Shown one piece after another: positions 1 through 8,153 of a DNA stretch of 36,857 nt. The notes under the pieces were generated by a model that ran no database searches, was not told the origin of the DNA, and worked only from the letters and a program-made list of their open reading frames with translations. Origin of the DNA: Lachnospiraceae bacterium (GTDB lineage Bacteria; Bacillota; Clostridia; Lachnospirales; Lachnospiraceae); assembly GCA_017619615.1 (NCBI GenBank), contig JAFZRY010000006.1:1-36857 (forward strand). The letters are read 5' to 3'. Positions within the stretch are counted from its first letter, which is position 1, and each line of letters begins with the position of its first letter. Position numbers and translations under genes: made by a program.

Positions 1-1
1 G

Positions 2-1807
2 CTGAAAGCCGTGCTGGAGCAGGTCAAGAAGTCCGAAGGGAAGATCCTGCTCTTCATCGATGAGCTGCACCTGATCGTGGGCACCGGCAAGACGGACGGC
101 GCCATGGACGCGGGCAACCTCCTGAAGCCCATGCTGGCGCGCGGCGAGCTGCACTGCATCGGCGCCACCACGCTGGACGAATACCGCAAATACATCGAAA
201 CGGACGCGGCGCTGGAGCGTCGCTTCCAGCCGGTCCTGGTGGACGAGCCCACGGTGGAGGACACGATCTCCATCCTGCGGGGCCTCAAGGAACGCTATGA
301 GATCTATCACGGCGTGACGATCCACGACCGGGCCCTGATCGCGGCCGCGACGCTGTCGCACCGCTACATTTCCGACCGCTTCCTGCCTGACAAGGCCATC
401 GACCTGGTGGACGAGGCCTGCGCCTCCCTCCGCATGGAGATGGATTCCATGCCCACGGAACTGGACGAGATCCGGCGCCGCATCATGCAGATGGAGATCG
501 AGGAACTGGCGCTCAAGAAAGAGACCGACCAGTTGTCCAAAGACCGCCTGGCCAAGCTGCAGGAAAACCTGGCTTCGGAGCGCGACGCTTTCAACGCCAT
601 GAAATCCGCCTGGGACGTGGAACGGACCGCGGTGGAGACCGTGCAGAAAGTCAAAGAGGAACTGGACCGCGTGAACCACGAGATCGAAGAAGCGGAGCGC
701 ACTTATGATTACGAAAAGGCCTCGCGGCTGAAATTCTCCGAACTGCCGGCGCTGCAGGAAAAACTGAAGGCCGCGCAGGAGGCCGTGGAAAAAAAGAGCC
801 AGCACCCGCTGCTGGATTCCGCCGTGACGGAGGAACTCATCGCGGAAGTGGTGGCCCGCTGGACCGGCATCCCCGTCTCCAAACTGGTGGAAGGCGAGCG
901 GCAGAAGCTGCTGCAGATGCCGGACGAACTGCATAAGCGGGTCGTCGGTCAGGACGAGGCCGTGCAGGTGGTCTCGGACGCGATCCTGCGTTCGCGCGCC
1001 GGCATCGCGGACCCCGGCCGGCCCATCGGCTCCTTCATCGTCCTGGGCCCCACGGGCGTGGGAAAGACCGAGCTGGCCAAGGCGCTGGCTGAGAACCTGT
1101 TCGACGACGAAAAGAACCTGGTGCGCATCGACATGTCGGAGTACATGGAGAAATTCTCGGTCTCCCGCCTGATCGGGGCGCCTCCCGGCTACGTGGGCTA
1201 CGACGAGGGCGGCCAGCTGACGGAAGCGGTGCGCCGCAAACCGTACAGCGTCGTGCTGTTCGACGAGATCGAAAAGGCCCACCCGGACGTGTTCAACATC
1301 CTGCTCCAGGTCCTGGACGACGGACGCATCACGGACTCGCAGGGCCGGACCGTGGACTTCAAGAACACGATCATCATCATGACCTCCAACCTGGGCTCCG
1401 ACATCCTGCTGGAAGACGTGAAGGACGACGGCGAGATCAGCGACACGACCCGCAAGATGATCCTGGACATCCTGCGCCGCAGCTTCCGCCCGGAATTCCT
1501 GAACCGCGTGGACGAGATCGTATTCTACAAGCCGCTCACCAAGGCCGACATGCGGGCCATCATCGACCTGCAGACGAAGGCGCTGGCGAAACGGCTCGCG
1601 GACAAGGAACTGTCGCTGGAGATTACCGGCGCCGCGAAGGACAAGATCATTGCGGAGGGCTACGACCCCGCCTACGGCGCGCGCCCCATCAAGCGCTACC
1701 TGCAGGCCGAAGTCGAGACCCGCATCGCCCGCGCCATCCTGTCTGGCCGCTACAAAGCCGGCGACACGGTGAAGGTGGACGTGAAGGACGGCGAATTCAC
1801 GCTGTAA
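2..1807 (+). CDS. clpB: ATP-dependent disaggregase ClpB, C-terminal part (5' truncated by window edge)
   Basis: Hsp100 AAA+ disaggregase that works with DnaK/DnaJ/GrpE to pull proteins out of aggregates in the cytoplasm. The reading frame is open from base 2, so the start lies outside the window; about 602 residues remain of a family norm near 860. Visible in order: Walker B of the first ATPase ring (LLFIDELH, residue 17 onward) and its arginine-finger region (AALERRFQP), a long charged coiled-coil middle domain (about residues 135-255), the second Walker A ([10 protein letters not shown], near residue 355), the ClpB-typical stretch [15 protein letters not shown], second Walker B ([13 protein letters not shown]) and the C-terminal D2-small domain ([15 protein letters not shown]). 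The middle domain and lack of a ClpX/P-type loop favour ClpB over ClpA or ClpC. It ends just before a cluster of hairpins. Identity is secure; the missing N-terminal domain cannot be judged. Confidence 0.96.
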   Translation: MKAVLEQVKKSEGKILLFIDELHLIVGTGKTDGAMDAGNLLKPMLARGELHCIGATTLDEYRKYIETDAALERRFQPVLVDEPTVEDTISILRGLKERYEIYHGVTIHDRALIAAATLSHRYISDRFLPDKAIDLVDEACASLRMEMDSMPTELDEIRRRIMQMEIEELALKKETDQLSKDRLAKLQENLASERDAFNAMKSAWDVERTAVETVQKVKEELDRVNHEIEEAERTYDYEKASRLKFSELPALQEKLKAAQEAVEKKSQHPLLDSAVTEELIAEVVARWTGIPVSKLVEGERQKLLQMPDELHKRVVGQDEAVQVVSDAILRSRAGIADPGRPIGSFIVLGPTGVGKTELAKALAENLFDDEKNLVRIDMSEYMEKFSVSRLIGAPPGYVGYDEGGQLTEAVRRKPYSVVLFDEIEKAHPDVFNILLQVLDDGRITDSQGRTVDFKNTIIIMTSNLGSDILLEDVKDDGEISDTTRKMILDILRRSFRPEFLNRVDEIVFYKPLTKADMRAIIDLQTKALAKRLADKELSLEITGAAKDKIIAEGYDPAYGARPIKRYLQAEVETRIARAILSGRYKAGDTVKVDVKDGEFTL

Positions 1808-1817
1808 AAAAGTAAAG

Positions 1818-1915
1818 GACCGGTGATCCACCGGCCCGGGAATAAATCGTAGGGGCCGATGTTCCATCGGCCCGGAATAATAAAACGCAGGGGCCGGTAT
1901 TCACCGGCCCCTTTT
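1818..1915. repeat. Three tandem GC-rich hairpins; the last acts as terminator between clpB and the flavodiiron gene
   Basis: Three small inverted repeats follow one another in the convergent gap. The first is CCGGTG-ATC-CACCGG (1820-1834). The second is GGGGCCGATG-TTC-CATCGGCCC (1852-1873), preceded by CGTA. The third is GGGGCCGGT-ATTC-ACCGGCCCC (1890-1911), followed by TTTT, and can terminate clpB. They share the layout of hairpins at 10222-10280, 17108-17203 and 25672-25690, so they look like one dispersed family rather than a single terminator. Confidence 0.8.
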
Positions 1916-1918
1916 ATC

Positions 1919-3727
1919 TTACTGCAGCTTCTCGAAATCCGCCGCCCCGTGCTTGCACAGCGGGCAGATGAAGTCGGGCGGCAGCTCCTCGCCCTCATAC
2001 ACGTATCCGCAGACCGTGCAGACCCAGCCTTTCTTTTTGGCTTCGCCTTCGCCGGCTTTGGGCGGGCGGGGCTTGACGTTGCTCTGATAATAGCTGTAGG
2101 TCATGGTCTCCGCGGAGCTGACCACCTTGGATTCGGTGACGGAGCAGATGAACAGGCCGTGGGTGCCCATATCCGTGTGCTCCTCGACCTTCAGGGACAG
2201 GTACGCGTTGATGTATTTGTCCAGGTACAGCAGGCCGTTGCCGGAGCGCTCCAGCGTCTTGCCCGCGAATTTATCCACGGCGCGGCCGCTCACGAAGCCG
2301 TACTCCTGGAACACGCTGAACGGTGCTTCCACGGACAAAACGTTCAGGTTCAGGATGCCGGTCTGCTCCACGATGTGGTGCGTATAGTTCTGCTTGTTGA
2401 TGCAGACCGCGACCCGGTTCGGCGTGGAGGTGAGCTGGACCACCGTGTTGACGATGCAGCCGTTGTCTTTCTTGCCGTCGTTCGTGGTGACCACGTACAG
2501 GCCGTAGCCGATCTTGAACATCGCCTTCGGATCCTGCTTGGCCAGTTCTTCGGCACCGGGCTTCTCATATTCGGCGCACAGTTCCTGCGCCAGGCCCTTC
2601 AGGGCGGCGTTGGAGGCGTCGTTCAGGGCGCCGAGGATGCGGACGTTGTTTTCCGCGAAGGTCAGGTCCTTGCCGCCTTCCAGCATGTTTTTCATGATCT
2701 TGGCGGCCTGCGGGGCCCAGGAACCGTTCTCAATGAGGCCGATGGTGCGCTTCTGGTAATTGCGCTCCTTCAGTTCTTCGATGAACGTCTGCATGAACGG
2801 GAAGATCCCGCCGTTGTACGTGGTGGTGGCCAGGACGATCTTGCTGTAGCGGAACGCGTCCTCGACCGCCTCCGCCATGTCGTCGCGCGCCAGGTCCGTG
2901 ATCGCGATCTTCGGGCAGCCCTCGGCTTTCAGCAGCGGCACCAGTTTCTCCGCCGCTTCTTTGGTGTGGCCGTACACGGAGGTGTAGAAGATGGCTACGC
3001 CGTCGGTCTCCGGCTCATAGGCGGACCAGGTGTTGTACAGATCCAGGTAGTAGCCCAGGTCTTCCTTCAGGATGGGGCCGTGCAGCGGGCAGATGGTGCG
3101 GATATCCAGGCCCGCGGCTTTCTTCAGCAGCGCCTGCACCTTATCACCGAATTTGCCCACGATGCCGAAGTAATAGCGGCGCGCCTCGCAGGCCCAGTCG
3201 TCGTCGTACGCGTCCAGTGCCCCGAACTTGCCGAAGGCGTCCGCGGAGAAGAGCACCTTGTCCGTCTTTTCATAGCTCATCACGACCTCGGGCCAGTGGA
3301 CCATTGGTGCGGTGATGAACTGCAGCACGTGGCGGCCGAGCGGCAGCGTGTCGCCTTCGCCGACCACCAGGCGGCGGTCCGCAAAGTCCGTGCCGAAGTA
3401 ATTGTTCATGACGCGGAAGGCCGCGGCGGAAGACACGATCACGGCTTCGGGGTACAGCTTCATGAAGTTCAGGATGTTCGCGGAATGGTCCGGCTCCATA
3501 TGGTGCACGACCAGGTAATCCGGCTTGCGGTCGCCCAGGACTTTGGCCAGCTTGTCCAGCCACTCGTGGGTGAAGTTCCGGTCCACGGTGTCCATGACCG
3601 CCACTTTGTAGTCCAGAATGACGTAGGAATTGTAGGCCATGCCGTCCGGGACGGCGTACTGGCCCTCGAACAGGTCGATCTTGTGGTCGTTGACGCCGAT
3701 GTAACGGATGTCGTCAGTGATATACAT
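1919..3727 (-). CDS. Flavodiiron protein fused to flavin reductase-like and rubredoxin domains
   Basis: Predicted cytoplasmic O2 and/or NO reductase of 602 residues that carries its own electron-transfer modules. Domains in order: metallo-beta-lactamase-like diiron domain (1-245) with ligands H76, E78, D80, H81 (HMEPDH), H144, D163 and H216; flavodoxin domain (about 246-395) with the FMN loop TSVYGHT at 249-255; flavin reductase-like domain (about 405-550); and a C-terminal rubredoxin with C570, C573, C588 and C591. All iron ligands expected of an active diiron site are present. Minimal family members are near 400 residues, so this is an extended form. The start has AGGAGG seven bases upstream. 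The gene lies 18 bases after an EFR1-like flavodoxin/ferredoxin gene on the same strand, which suggests a shared transcript and possibly an electron donor. Whether O2 or NO is the main substrate cannot be read from sequence. Confidence 0.93.
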   Translation of the reverse strand: MYITDDIRYIGVNDHKIDLFEGQYAVPDGMAYNSYVILDYKVAVMDTVDRNFTHEWLDKLAKVLGDRKPDYLVVHHMEPDHSANILNFMKLYPEAVIVSSAAAFRVMNNYFGTDFADRRLVVGEGDTLPLGRHVLQFITAPMVHWPEVVMSYEKTDKVLFSADAFGKFGALDAYDDDWACEARRYYFGIVGKFGDKVQALLKKAAGLDIRTICPLHGPILKEDLGYYLDLYNTWSAYEPETDGVAIFYTSVYGHTKEAAEKLVPLLKAEGCPKIAITDLARDDMAEAVEDAFRYSKIVLATTTYNGGIFPFMQTFIEELKERNYQKRTIGLIENGSWAPQAAKIMKNMLEGGKDLTFAENNVRILGALNDASNAALKGLAQELCAEYEKPGAEELAKQDPKAMFKIGYGLYVVTTNDGKKDNGCIVNTVVQLTSTPNRVAVCINKQNYTHHIVEQTGILNLNVLSVEAPFSVFQEYGFVSGRAVDKFAGKTLERSGNGLLYLDKYINAYLSLKVEEHTDMGTHGLFICSVTESKVVSSAETMTYSYYQSNVKPRPPKAGEGEAKKKGWVCTVCGYVYEGEELPPDFICPLCKHGAADFEKLQ

Positions 3728-3745
3728 GCTTATCCTCCTTGAAAT

Positions 3746-4567
3746 TTACAGAAATACCGTATTCTGCGCCCGGCGGGCGTATTGCAGTTCGAGTTCGCTT
3801 TTGTGGTACAGATAGCCCGGATCGTCGTAGTAGCGGGCGCCTTCCGGACAGCCCTTTTCGCAGGCGCCGCACTTGATGCAGACACCCAGATACTGCGTGA
3901 CGTCGCGCGGGTCGATGCTGCCCATGGGGCAGAGCGTGACGCAGCGGCCGCAGCCGATGCATTTGGACAGATCGGTCTTCGGCTTGACTTTCAGGATGTT
4001 GATGGGATTCCCCTGACGGTCGCGCGGCGTGTAATACGGTTTGAGCGGGCGTTCTTCCTCCCGCAGCAGTTCCCAGACGTTAGCGGCATACTGCCCGGCC
4101 TTGATCTTATCCGCGGCGGAGCGGGCAAATTCCCGCACTTTGCGCATGTCCCGGCGGTCCGGGCGGCCGGCACCGAGTTCCCGCGAAAAAGCATGTTCGC
4201 CCACGAACGCGCCGGCGGCGGTGAGGCGGAAACCCTGCTGCTCCAGCAGGAGGCCCAGCTCCAGCAGCGCGTCGTCGTAATTGCGGTTGCCGAAGACCGT
4301 CAGAAAGACCGCGGGCGTATCATGACCCTGCAGGGTCTTCACGTAGGGGAGCAGGAGATTGGGCAGCCGCCCCGCGTAGACCGGCAGGCCGATCACGGCG
4401 GCCTCGTCCTCCCCGAACACGAGGGGCTCCTGGCGGCGGATGGGCACGGTAAAATCAGCCTGCACGAGCGGGACGTTCAGTTCTTCGCTCAGGGTGCCGG
4501 CCAACGCCAGAACAAGCCGTCTTGTCGTCCCGGTCGGACTGAAAAAAGCGGCTTTGACCTGTTTCAT
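3746..4567 (-). CDS. EFR1-family flavodoxin/ferredoxin fusion protein
   Basis: Protein of 273 residues combining an N-terminal flavodoxin-like domain (FFSPTGTTRRL, FMN phosphate loop, residues 8-18) with a C-terminal bacterial ferredoxin carrying two CxxCxxCxxxCP clusters (CIGCGRCVTLCP and CIKCGACEKGCP). Such proteins are taken to move electrons between low-potential carriers; no specific partner is established. An upstream in-frame start (4660) would add 31 residues, but it has no ribosome site. The ATG at 4567 follows GGAGGA by five bases and begins directly at the flavodoxin strand, so it is preferred. It is the first gene of a two-gene operon with the flavodiiron-rubredoxin protein, which fits a role in feeding electrons to oxygen or NO reduction (inference). 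Confidence 0.88.
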   Translation of the reverse strand: MKQVKAAFFSPTGTTRRLVLALAGTLSEELNVPLVQADFTVPIRRQEPLVFGEDEAAVIGLPVYAGRLPNLLLPYVKTLQGHDTPAVFLTVFGNRNYDDALLELGLLLEQQGFRLTAAGAFVGEHAFSRELGAGRPDRRDMRKVREFARSAADKIKAGQYAANVWELLREEERPLKPYYTPRDRQGNPINILKVKPKTDLSKCIGCGRCVTLCPMGSIDPRDVTQYLGVCIKCGACEKGCPEGARYYDDPGYLYHKSELELQYARRAQNTVFL

Positions 4568-4604
4568 ATCGTCTCCTCCGAAAACTGTTTCTGTTGATGG
4601 CATC

Positions 4605-4634
4605 AGTGTACCATACCGGGGAAGAAGATTGCAA
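4605..4634 (-). promoter_or_regulatory. Candidate promoter for the EFR1-flavodiiron operon
   Basis: On the minus strand, TTGCAA (4629-4634) and TACACT (4605-4610) are separated by 18 bases, 38 bases before the ATG. The -35 overlaps the small dyad ATTGC-AATC-GCAAT (4628-4641), which could be an operator shared with the divergent tldD promoter. Motif match only. Confidence 0.4.
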
Positions 4635-4651
4635 TCGCAATTCGCACAAAG

Positions 4652-4682
4652 TTGATGCAAAAGGCCGCGGATGTGCTATAAT
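4652..4682 (+). promoter_or_regulatory. Candidate promoter for tldD-tldE (extended -10)
   Basis: TGCTATAAT (4674-4682) is an extended -10 element 32 bases before the tldD start. A poor -35 candidate, TTGATG (4652-4657), lies 19 bases upstream. The extended -10 may compensate. Divergent from the EFR1 promoter. Confidence 0.55.
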
Positions 4683-4714
4683 CATCCCATCGGAACCTAT
4701 GGGAGGAGACAGCA

Positions 4715-6097
4715 ATGATATCCAGAAAACTGTGCGAACGCGTTCTCGCCGCCGCCGCTTCCACCGGGGCGGACTACGCGGAACTGTTCGCGGAAAAAAC
4801 ATTCAACCGCTCCGTCAACATGCTGGACGACAAGGTCCAGACGGTGGGCGACAACGTGGTGGCCGGCGTCGGCATCCGCGTGTTCAAGGGCCTCCGCAGC
4901 GTGGCCGCCTCCACGGTGGACACCTCGGAAGAAGGCCTGATCCGCTGCGCGCTGCAGGCCGCGCAGGCGCTGGGCGAAGGCAAGGCGGAGATCTCCATCG
5001 TCCTGAAGGAGCGCCGCTTCGGGGACATACATCCTATTAAACTGGTGCCCGGCAGTGAAAGCCTGTCGCGGAAGACGGACATTTTAAAGAGCGCGTATTT
5101 CGCCGCCCGCAAGGCGGACGACGCGATCGTCCAGGTGGACGCGAGCCTGCTGGACGTGGACCACAACATCCTGGTGGCCAACTCCGACGGCATTTACGCG
5201 GAGGACCGCCAGATCCGCACGCGCCTGTACATCACGGCCGTGGCGGACAAGGGCCAGGGCACGCAGACCGGTTCCACGGGCCCCGGCGCCCGCAAGGGAC
5301 TGGAGTTCTTTGAAGAGGACGTGGATCCCGCGGCGGCGGGCAAAGAAGCGGCCCGCCAGGCGCTGGTGATGGCCGGTGCGGGGTACTGCCCGGCGGGCGT
5401 CATGCCCGTGGTCATCGACAACGGCTTCGGCGGCGTCATCTTCCACGAAGCCTGCGGCCACTCGCTGGAGGCCAGTTCCGTCGCATACGGCGTCAGCCAG
5501 TTCGCGGGCAAGCTGGGCCAGCAGATCGCGAACGAGAAGGTCAGCGCCGTGGACGACGGGACCATCCCGAATGCCTGGGGCTCCATCAATTTCGACGACG
5601 AAGGCACGCCGTCGCACCGCAACGTTCTGATCGAAAAGGGCATCCTGAAGGGCTACATGATCGACAAATACGGCGGCCGCCGCATGGGCATGGCGCCGAC
5701 CGGCAATGCCCGCCGCCAGAACTACTCGTTCGTGACCACGTCGCGCATGACCAACACCTTCATCCTGGACGGCGAGGACAAAAATGAGGACATCATCGCC
5801 TCCGTGGAATACGGCCTGTACGCGAAGGACATGGGCGGCGGCTCCGTGAATCCCGCCACCGGCGGCTTCAATTTCGCAGTCAAGGAAGGGTACATGATCC
5901 GGAACGGGAAGGTCTGCGAACCGGTCCGGGGCGCGTCCCTGGTGGGCACGGGCTCCGAGATCCTGATGAAGATCGACATGGTGGGGCAGAACCTGCGGCG
6001 CGCGCAGGGCATGTGCGGATCCAGCTCGGGCTCCATTCCGACAGACGTGGGCCAGCCCATGATCCGGGTCTCGTCCATCACGGTAGGCGGCAGATAA
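4715..6097 (+). CDS. tldD: Metallopeptidase TldD
   Basis: Catalytic subunit of the TldD/TldE heterodimeric zinc peptidase, which degrades unfolded peptides and in other bacteria trims leader peptides from ribosomal natural products or assists CcdA turnover. The protein has 460 residues, close to the 481 of E. coli TldD. The zinc motif HExxxH is present as HEACGH (H244, E245, H249), and the C-terminal cysteine that supplies the third ligand in the family is at residue 434 (GMCGSSSGS). The ATG at 4715 follows GGGAGGAG. The partner tldE begins 10 bases after the stop codon, so the dimer is encoded as an operon. No precursor peptide gene was seen nearby, which leaves a housekeeping role most likely. 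Confidence 0.95.
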   Translation: MISRKLCERVLAAAASTGADYAELFAEKTFNRSVNMLDDKVQTVGDNVVAGVGIRVFKGLRSVAASTVDTSEEGLIRCALQAAQALGEGKAEISIVLKERRFGDIHPIKLVPGSESLSRKTDILKSAYFAARKADDAIVQVDASLLDVDHNILVANSDGIYAEDRQIRTRLYITAVADKGQGTQTGSTGPGARKGLEFFEEDVDPAAAGKEAARQALVMAGAGYCPAGVMPVVIDNGFGGVIFHEACGHSLEASSVAYGVSQFAGKLGQQIANEKVSAVDDGTIPNAWGSINFDDEGTPSHRNVLIEKGILKGYMIDKYGGRRMGMAPTGNARRQNYSFVTTSRMTNTFILDGEDKNEDIIASVEYGLYAKDMGGGSVNPATGGFNFAVKEGYMIRNGKVCEPVRGASLVGTGSEILMKIDMVGQNLRRAQGMCGSSSGSIPTDVGQPMIRVSSITVGGR

Positions 6098-6107
6098 GGA
6101 GGCGGAC

Positions 6108-7451
6108 ATGAGATACGAAGAATTCAAAAACCTGGTGGTGCAGGCCGCGGAGAAAGCGGGCCTGACCGATTACGAATTATACTACAGCGCCTCGGAAAGC
6201 ACGGAGATCGAGACCTTCCGCCGGGAAGTCGACAAGTTCTCCTCCTCCGCCGAAGGCGGCGTCTGCTTCCGTGCGCTGGTGAACGGCCAGATGGGCTACG
6301 CCTCCACGGAAGACCTGAGCGCAGAGGAAGCCGAAGCCATCGTGGCCCGTGCGCAGGAAAACGCGGCGGTGCTGGAAAGCGCGGAAGAGCAGTTCCTGGG
6401 CGAAGGCGGCGGACAGTACGAAACGTTTGAGAAGAAGGAATACCCGCTGCCGGAGACGGATGCGCTGATCAAAGCCGCCCTGCACGGGCAGGAACTCGCC
6501 TACGCGGTCGATCCCCGCGTCACGGACGGGACTTCCACCGTCGTGATGCGCATGAAGCAGTCGGTCGCCATCTTCAACTCCCGCGGCCTGGACCTTTCCG
6601 CGGAGAACCAGGCCTCCCTCTGCTACATCGCGGCGGTGGTGAAGGACGGCGAGGAGATGAACGACGAGTACAAGATCAAAGCCGGCCCCATCGATGAGTG
6701 GAAGCAGGAAGAACTGGCCGAAAAGGCCGTGAAAGCGGCGCTGGCCAAAATGGGCGCCAAGGCGGCCCCCACCGGCAGCTATCCGGTCGTATTCGCTCCG
6801 GACGCCATGTCCGCCCTGCTGATGACCTTCAGCCCGGCGTTCTCCGCCGAGGCTGCCCAGAAGGGCCTGTCCCGGCTGGCCGGCAAAGAGGGAACGAAGA
6901 TCGCCGCCGACTGCGTGACGCTGGTGGACGATCCGTTCCACAAAGACAGCCTGATGCCGATGCCTTTCGACGCGGAAGGCATGCCCACGCGGAAGAAAAA
7001 CGTCATTGAAAACGGCACGCTGACCACGCTGCTGCACAACCTGAAGACCGCCAAAGTCGCGGGCGTGCAGACCACCGGCAATGCCTCCAAACGCGGCTAC
7101 GCGGGCTCCGTGCAGATCAGCCCCTTCAGCTTCGTGCTGGCCCCCGGACAGATGTCTGAGGAAGAATTGCTCGCGAAAGCCGGCAGCGGCGTCTACATCG
7201 ACACCCTGAACGGCACCCACGCCGGCGCCGACCCGATCTCCGGCGACTTCTCGCTCCAGAGCCTCGGCTTCATGATCGAGGACGGGAAGAAGACCCGCCC
7301 CGTGAAGGATTTCACCGTGGCCGGCAACTTCTTCGACCTGCTGCAGCACGTCGAAGCCGTCGCGGACAACGCGGAGATGGAAAGCTTCGGCATGACCAAC
7401 TTCGGTTCGCCTTCCGTGATGGTGAGCGGGCTGAGCGTGGCCGGGGAATAA
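6108..7451 (+). CDS. TldE/PmbA-family protein, partner of TldD
   Basis: 447-residue member of the PmbA/TldE family, the non-catalytic half of the TldD/TldE protease. It is homologous in fold to TldD, but no HExxxH zinc motif is visible, as expected of the E subunit. C-terminal motifs typical of the family are seen (GTHAGADPISGDFSLQS and FDLLQHVEAVADNAEM). The start at 6108 is preceded by AAGGAGG. Ten bases separate it from tldD, and a strong hairpin terminator follows directly. The two genes therefore form a self-contained two-gene operon. Confidence 0.93.
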   Translation: MRYEEFKNLVVQAAEKAGLTDYELYYSASESTEIETFRREVDKFSSSAEGGVCFRALVNGQMGYASTEDLSAEEAEAIVARAQENAAVLESAEEQFLGEGGGQYETFEKKEYPLPETDALIKAALHGQELAYAVDPRVTDGTSTVVMRMKQSVAIFNSRGLDLSAENQASLCYIAAVVKDGEEMNDEYKIKAGPIDEWKQEELAEKAVKAALAKMGAKAAPTGSYPVVFAPDAMSALLMTFSPAFSAEAAQKGLSRLAGKEGTKIAADCVTLVDDPFHKDSLMPMPFDAEGMPTRKKNVIENGTLTTLLHNLKTAKVAGVQTTGNASKRGYAGSVQISPFSFVLAPGQMSEEELLAKAGSGVYIDTLNGTHAGADPISGDFSLQSLGFMIEDGKKTRPVKDFTVAGNFFDLLQHVEAVADNAEMESFGMTNFGSPSVMVSGLSVAGE

Positions 7452-7456
7452 AAAAA

Positions 7457-7497
7457 AGGAGCCGATGTTTCATCGGCTCCTGCTTTTTGCCTTTTTC
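7457..7497. terminator. Bidirectional terminator between tldE and the LUD gene
   Basis: Perfect 11-bp stem AGGAGCCGATG / CATCGGCTCCT with a TTT loop (7457-7481). It is followed by T-rich sequence on the plus strand and preceded by a run of A, so it can serve both convergent operons. Confidence 0.9.
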
Positions 7498-8128
7498 AGA
7501 ATCCCAGATCCTCATTCACCAAAATCACGTGGATCCGGTCCTTGTGGAAGGACCGCCGCGTGATCAGCATCTGGCAGCAGATGTTGTCGGGCGTCATGCA
7601 GTCCATGCAGGCGCCTGTTTTTTTGCACGGCGTAGGGGTGCTGAAACGCTGAGCGTTCGTTACAGCGGCCACGTTCCGGGCCCGCTTCATGGCGGAATCC
7701 AGGTCCGGGCAGACCTTGTTCAGCGAGCAGATGATGATCACCTTCCGAGGGCCGTACGCGATGGCGGAGACGCGGTTCGCGTTGCCGTCGATGTTCACCA
7801 TCATGCCGTCCCGCGTCATCGCGTTGGCGCTGGCCAGAAAGACGTCCGCGTCATAGGCGGCCAGTTCGGCTTCGCGGCGGGGGATCGCATCGCGGTCGAT
7901 GTAGTCGTAATTCCCTTCTTTCAGCGCGGCGATCAGCCCAATCTCGTGCGCGCTCATGCAGCCGCCCATCGTGATGCGGGATCCTTCGGGGATGAGGCTG
8001 AGCGCCAACTGCAGCGCTTCTTCCTTGCTTTCGGCGTAATAACCGGTCATGTTGCGGGCCTGCAGGCCGTGGATGACGGAATCTGCCAGCGCTTTGCTGC
8101 GGGCGTCTCTGTAGGTCTGGATCTCCAT
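7496..8128 (-). CDS. LUD-domain protein (lactate-utilisation LutC/DUF162-like)
   Basis: 210-residue protein of the LUD superfamily. The LUD core is visible in GSRITMGGCMSAHEIGL (residues 49-65) and in the stretch around DVFLASANAMTRDGMMVNID (95-114). A cysteine-rich segment near the C terminus (C168, C174, C177, C184, C185) is a hallmark of a stand-alone subfamily and suggests a metal or Fe-S site (inference). In lactate operons LUD proteins act with LutA and LutB, but neither is here. Instead this gene is the last of a MoxR-VWA-LUD unit, 25 bases after the VWA gene, with an AAGGAG ribosome site. Its reaction is unknown; calling it lactate utilisation would be over-reading. Confidence 0.85.
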   Translation of the reverse strand: MEIQTYRDARSKALADSVIHGLQARNMTGYYAESKEEALQLALSLIPEGSRITMGGCMSAHEIGLIAALKEGNYDYIDRDAIPRREAELAAYDADVFLASANAMTRDGMMVNIDGNANRVSAIAYGPRKVIIICSLNKVCPDLDSAMKRARNVAAVTNAQRFSTPTPCKKTGACMDCMTPDNICCQMLITRRSFHKDRIHVILVNEDLGF

Positions 8129-8153
8129 AGGTCAACTCCTTTTCTGATATTGT

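Noticed and set aside
1818-1915. Possible CRISPR-like array
   Set aside because: The units are self-complementary hairpins of varied sequence with short irregular spacing, and no cas gene is near.
1859-3742. Long open frame on the plus strand opposite the flavodiiron gene
   Set aside because: It is a high-GC shadow frame with no recognisable domain and an Arg/Val/Gln-rich composition, while the minus strand encodes all flavodiiron ligands and has a good ribosome site.
4568-4660. Upstream start for the EFR1-like gene
   Set aside because: It would run through the predicted promoter and has no ribosome site; the extra residues do not resemble flavodoxin.
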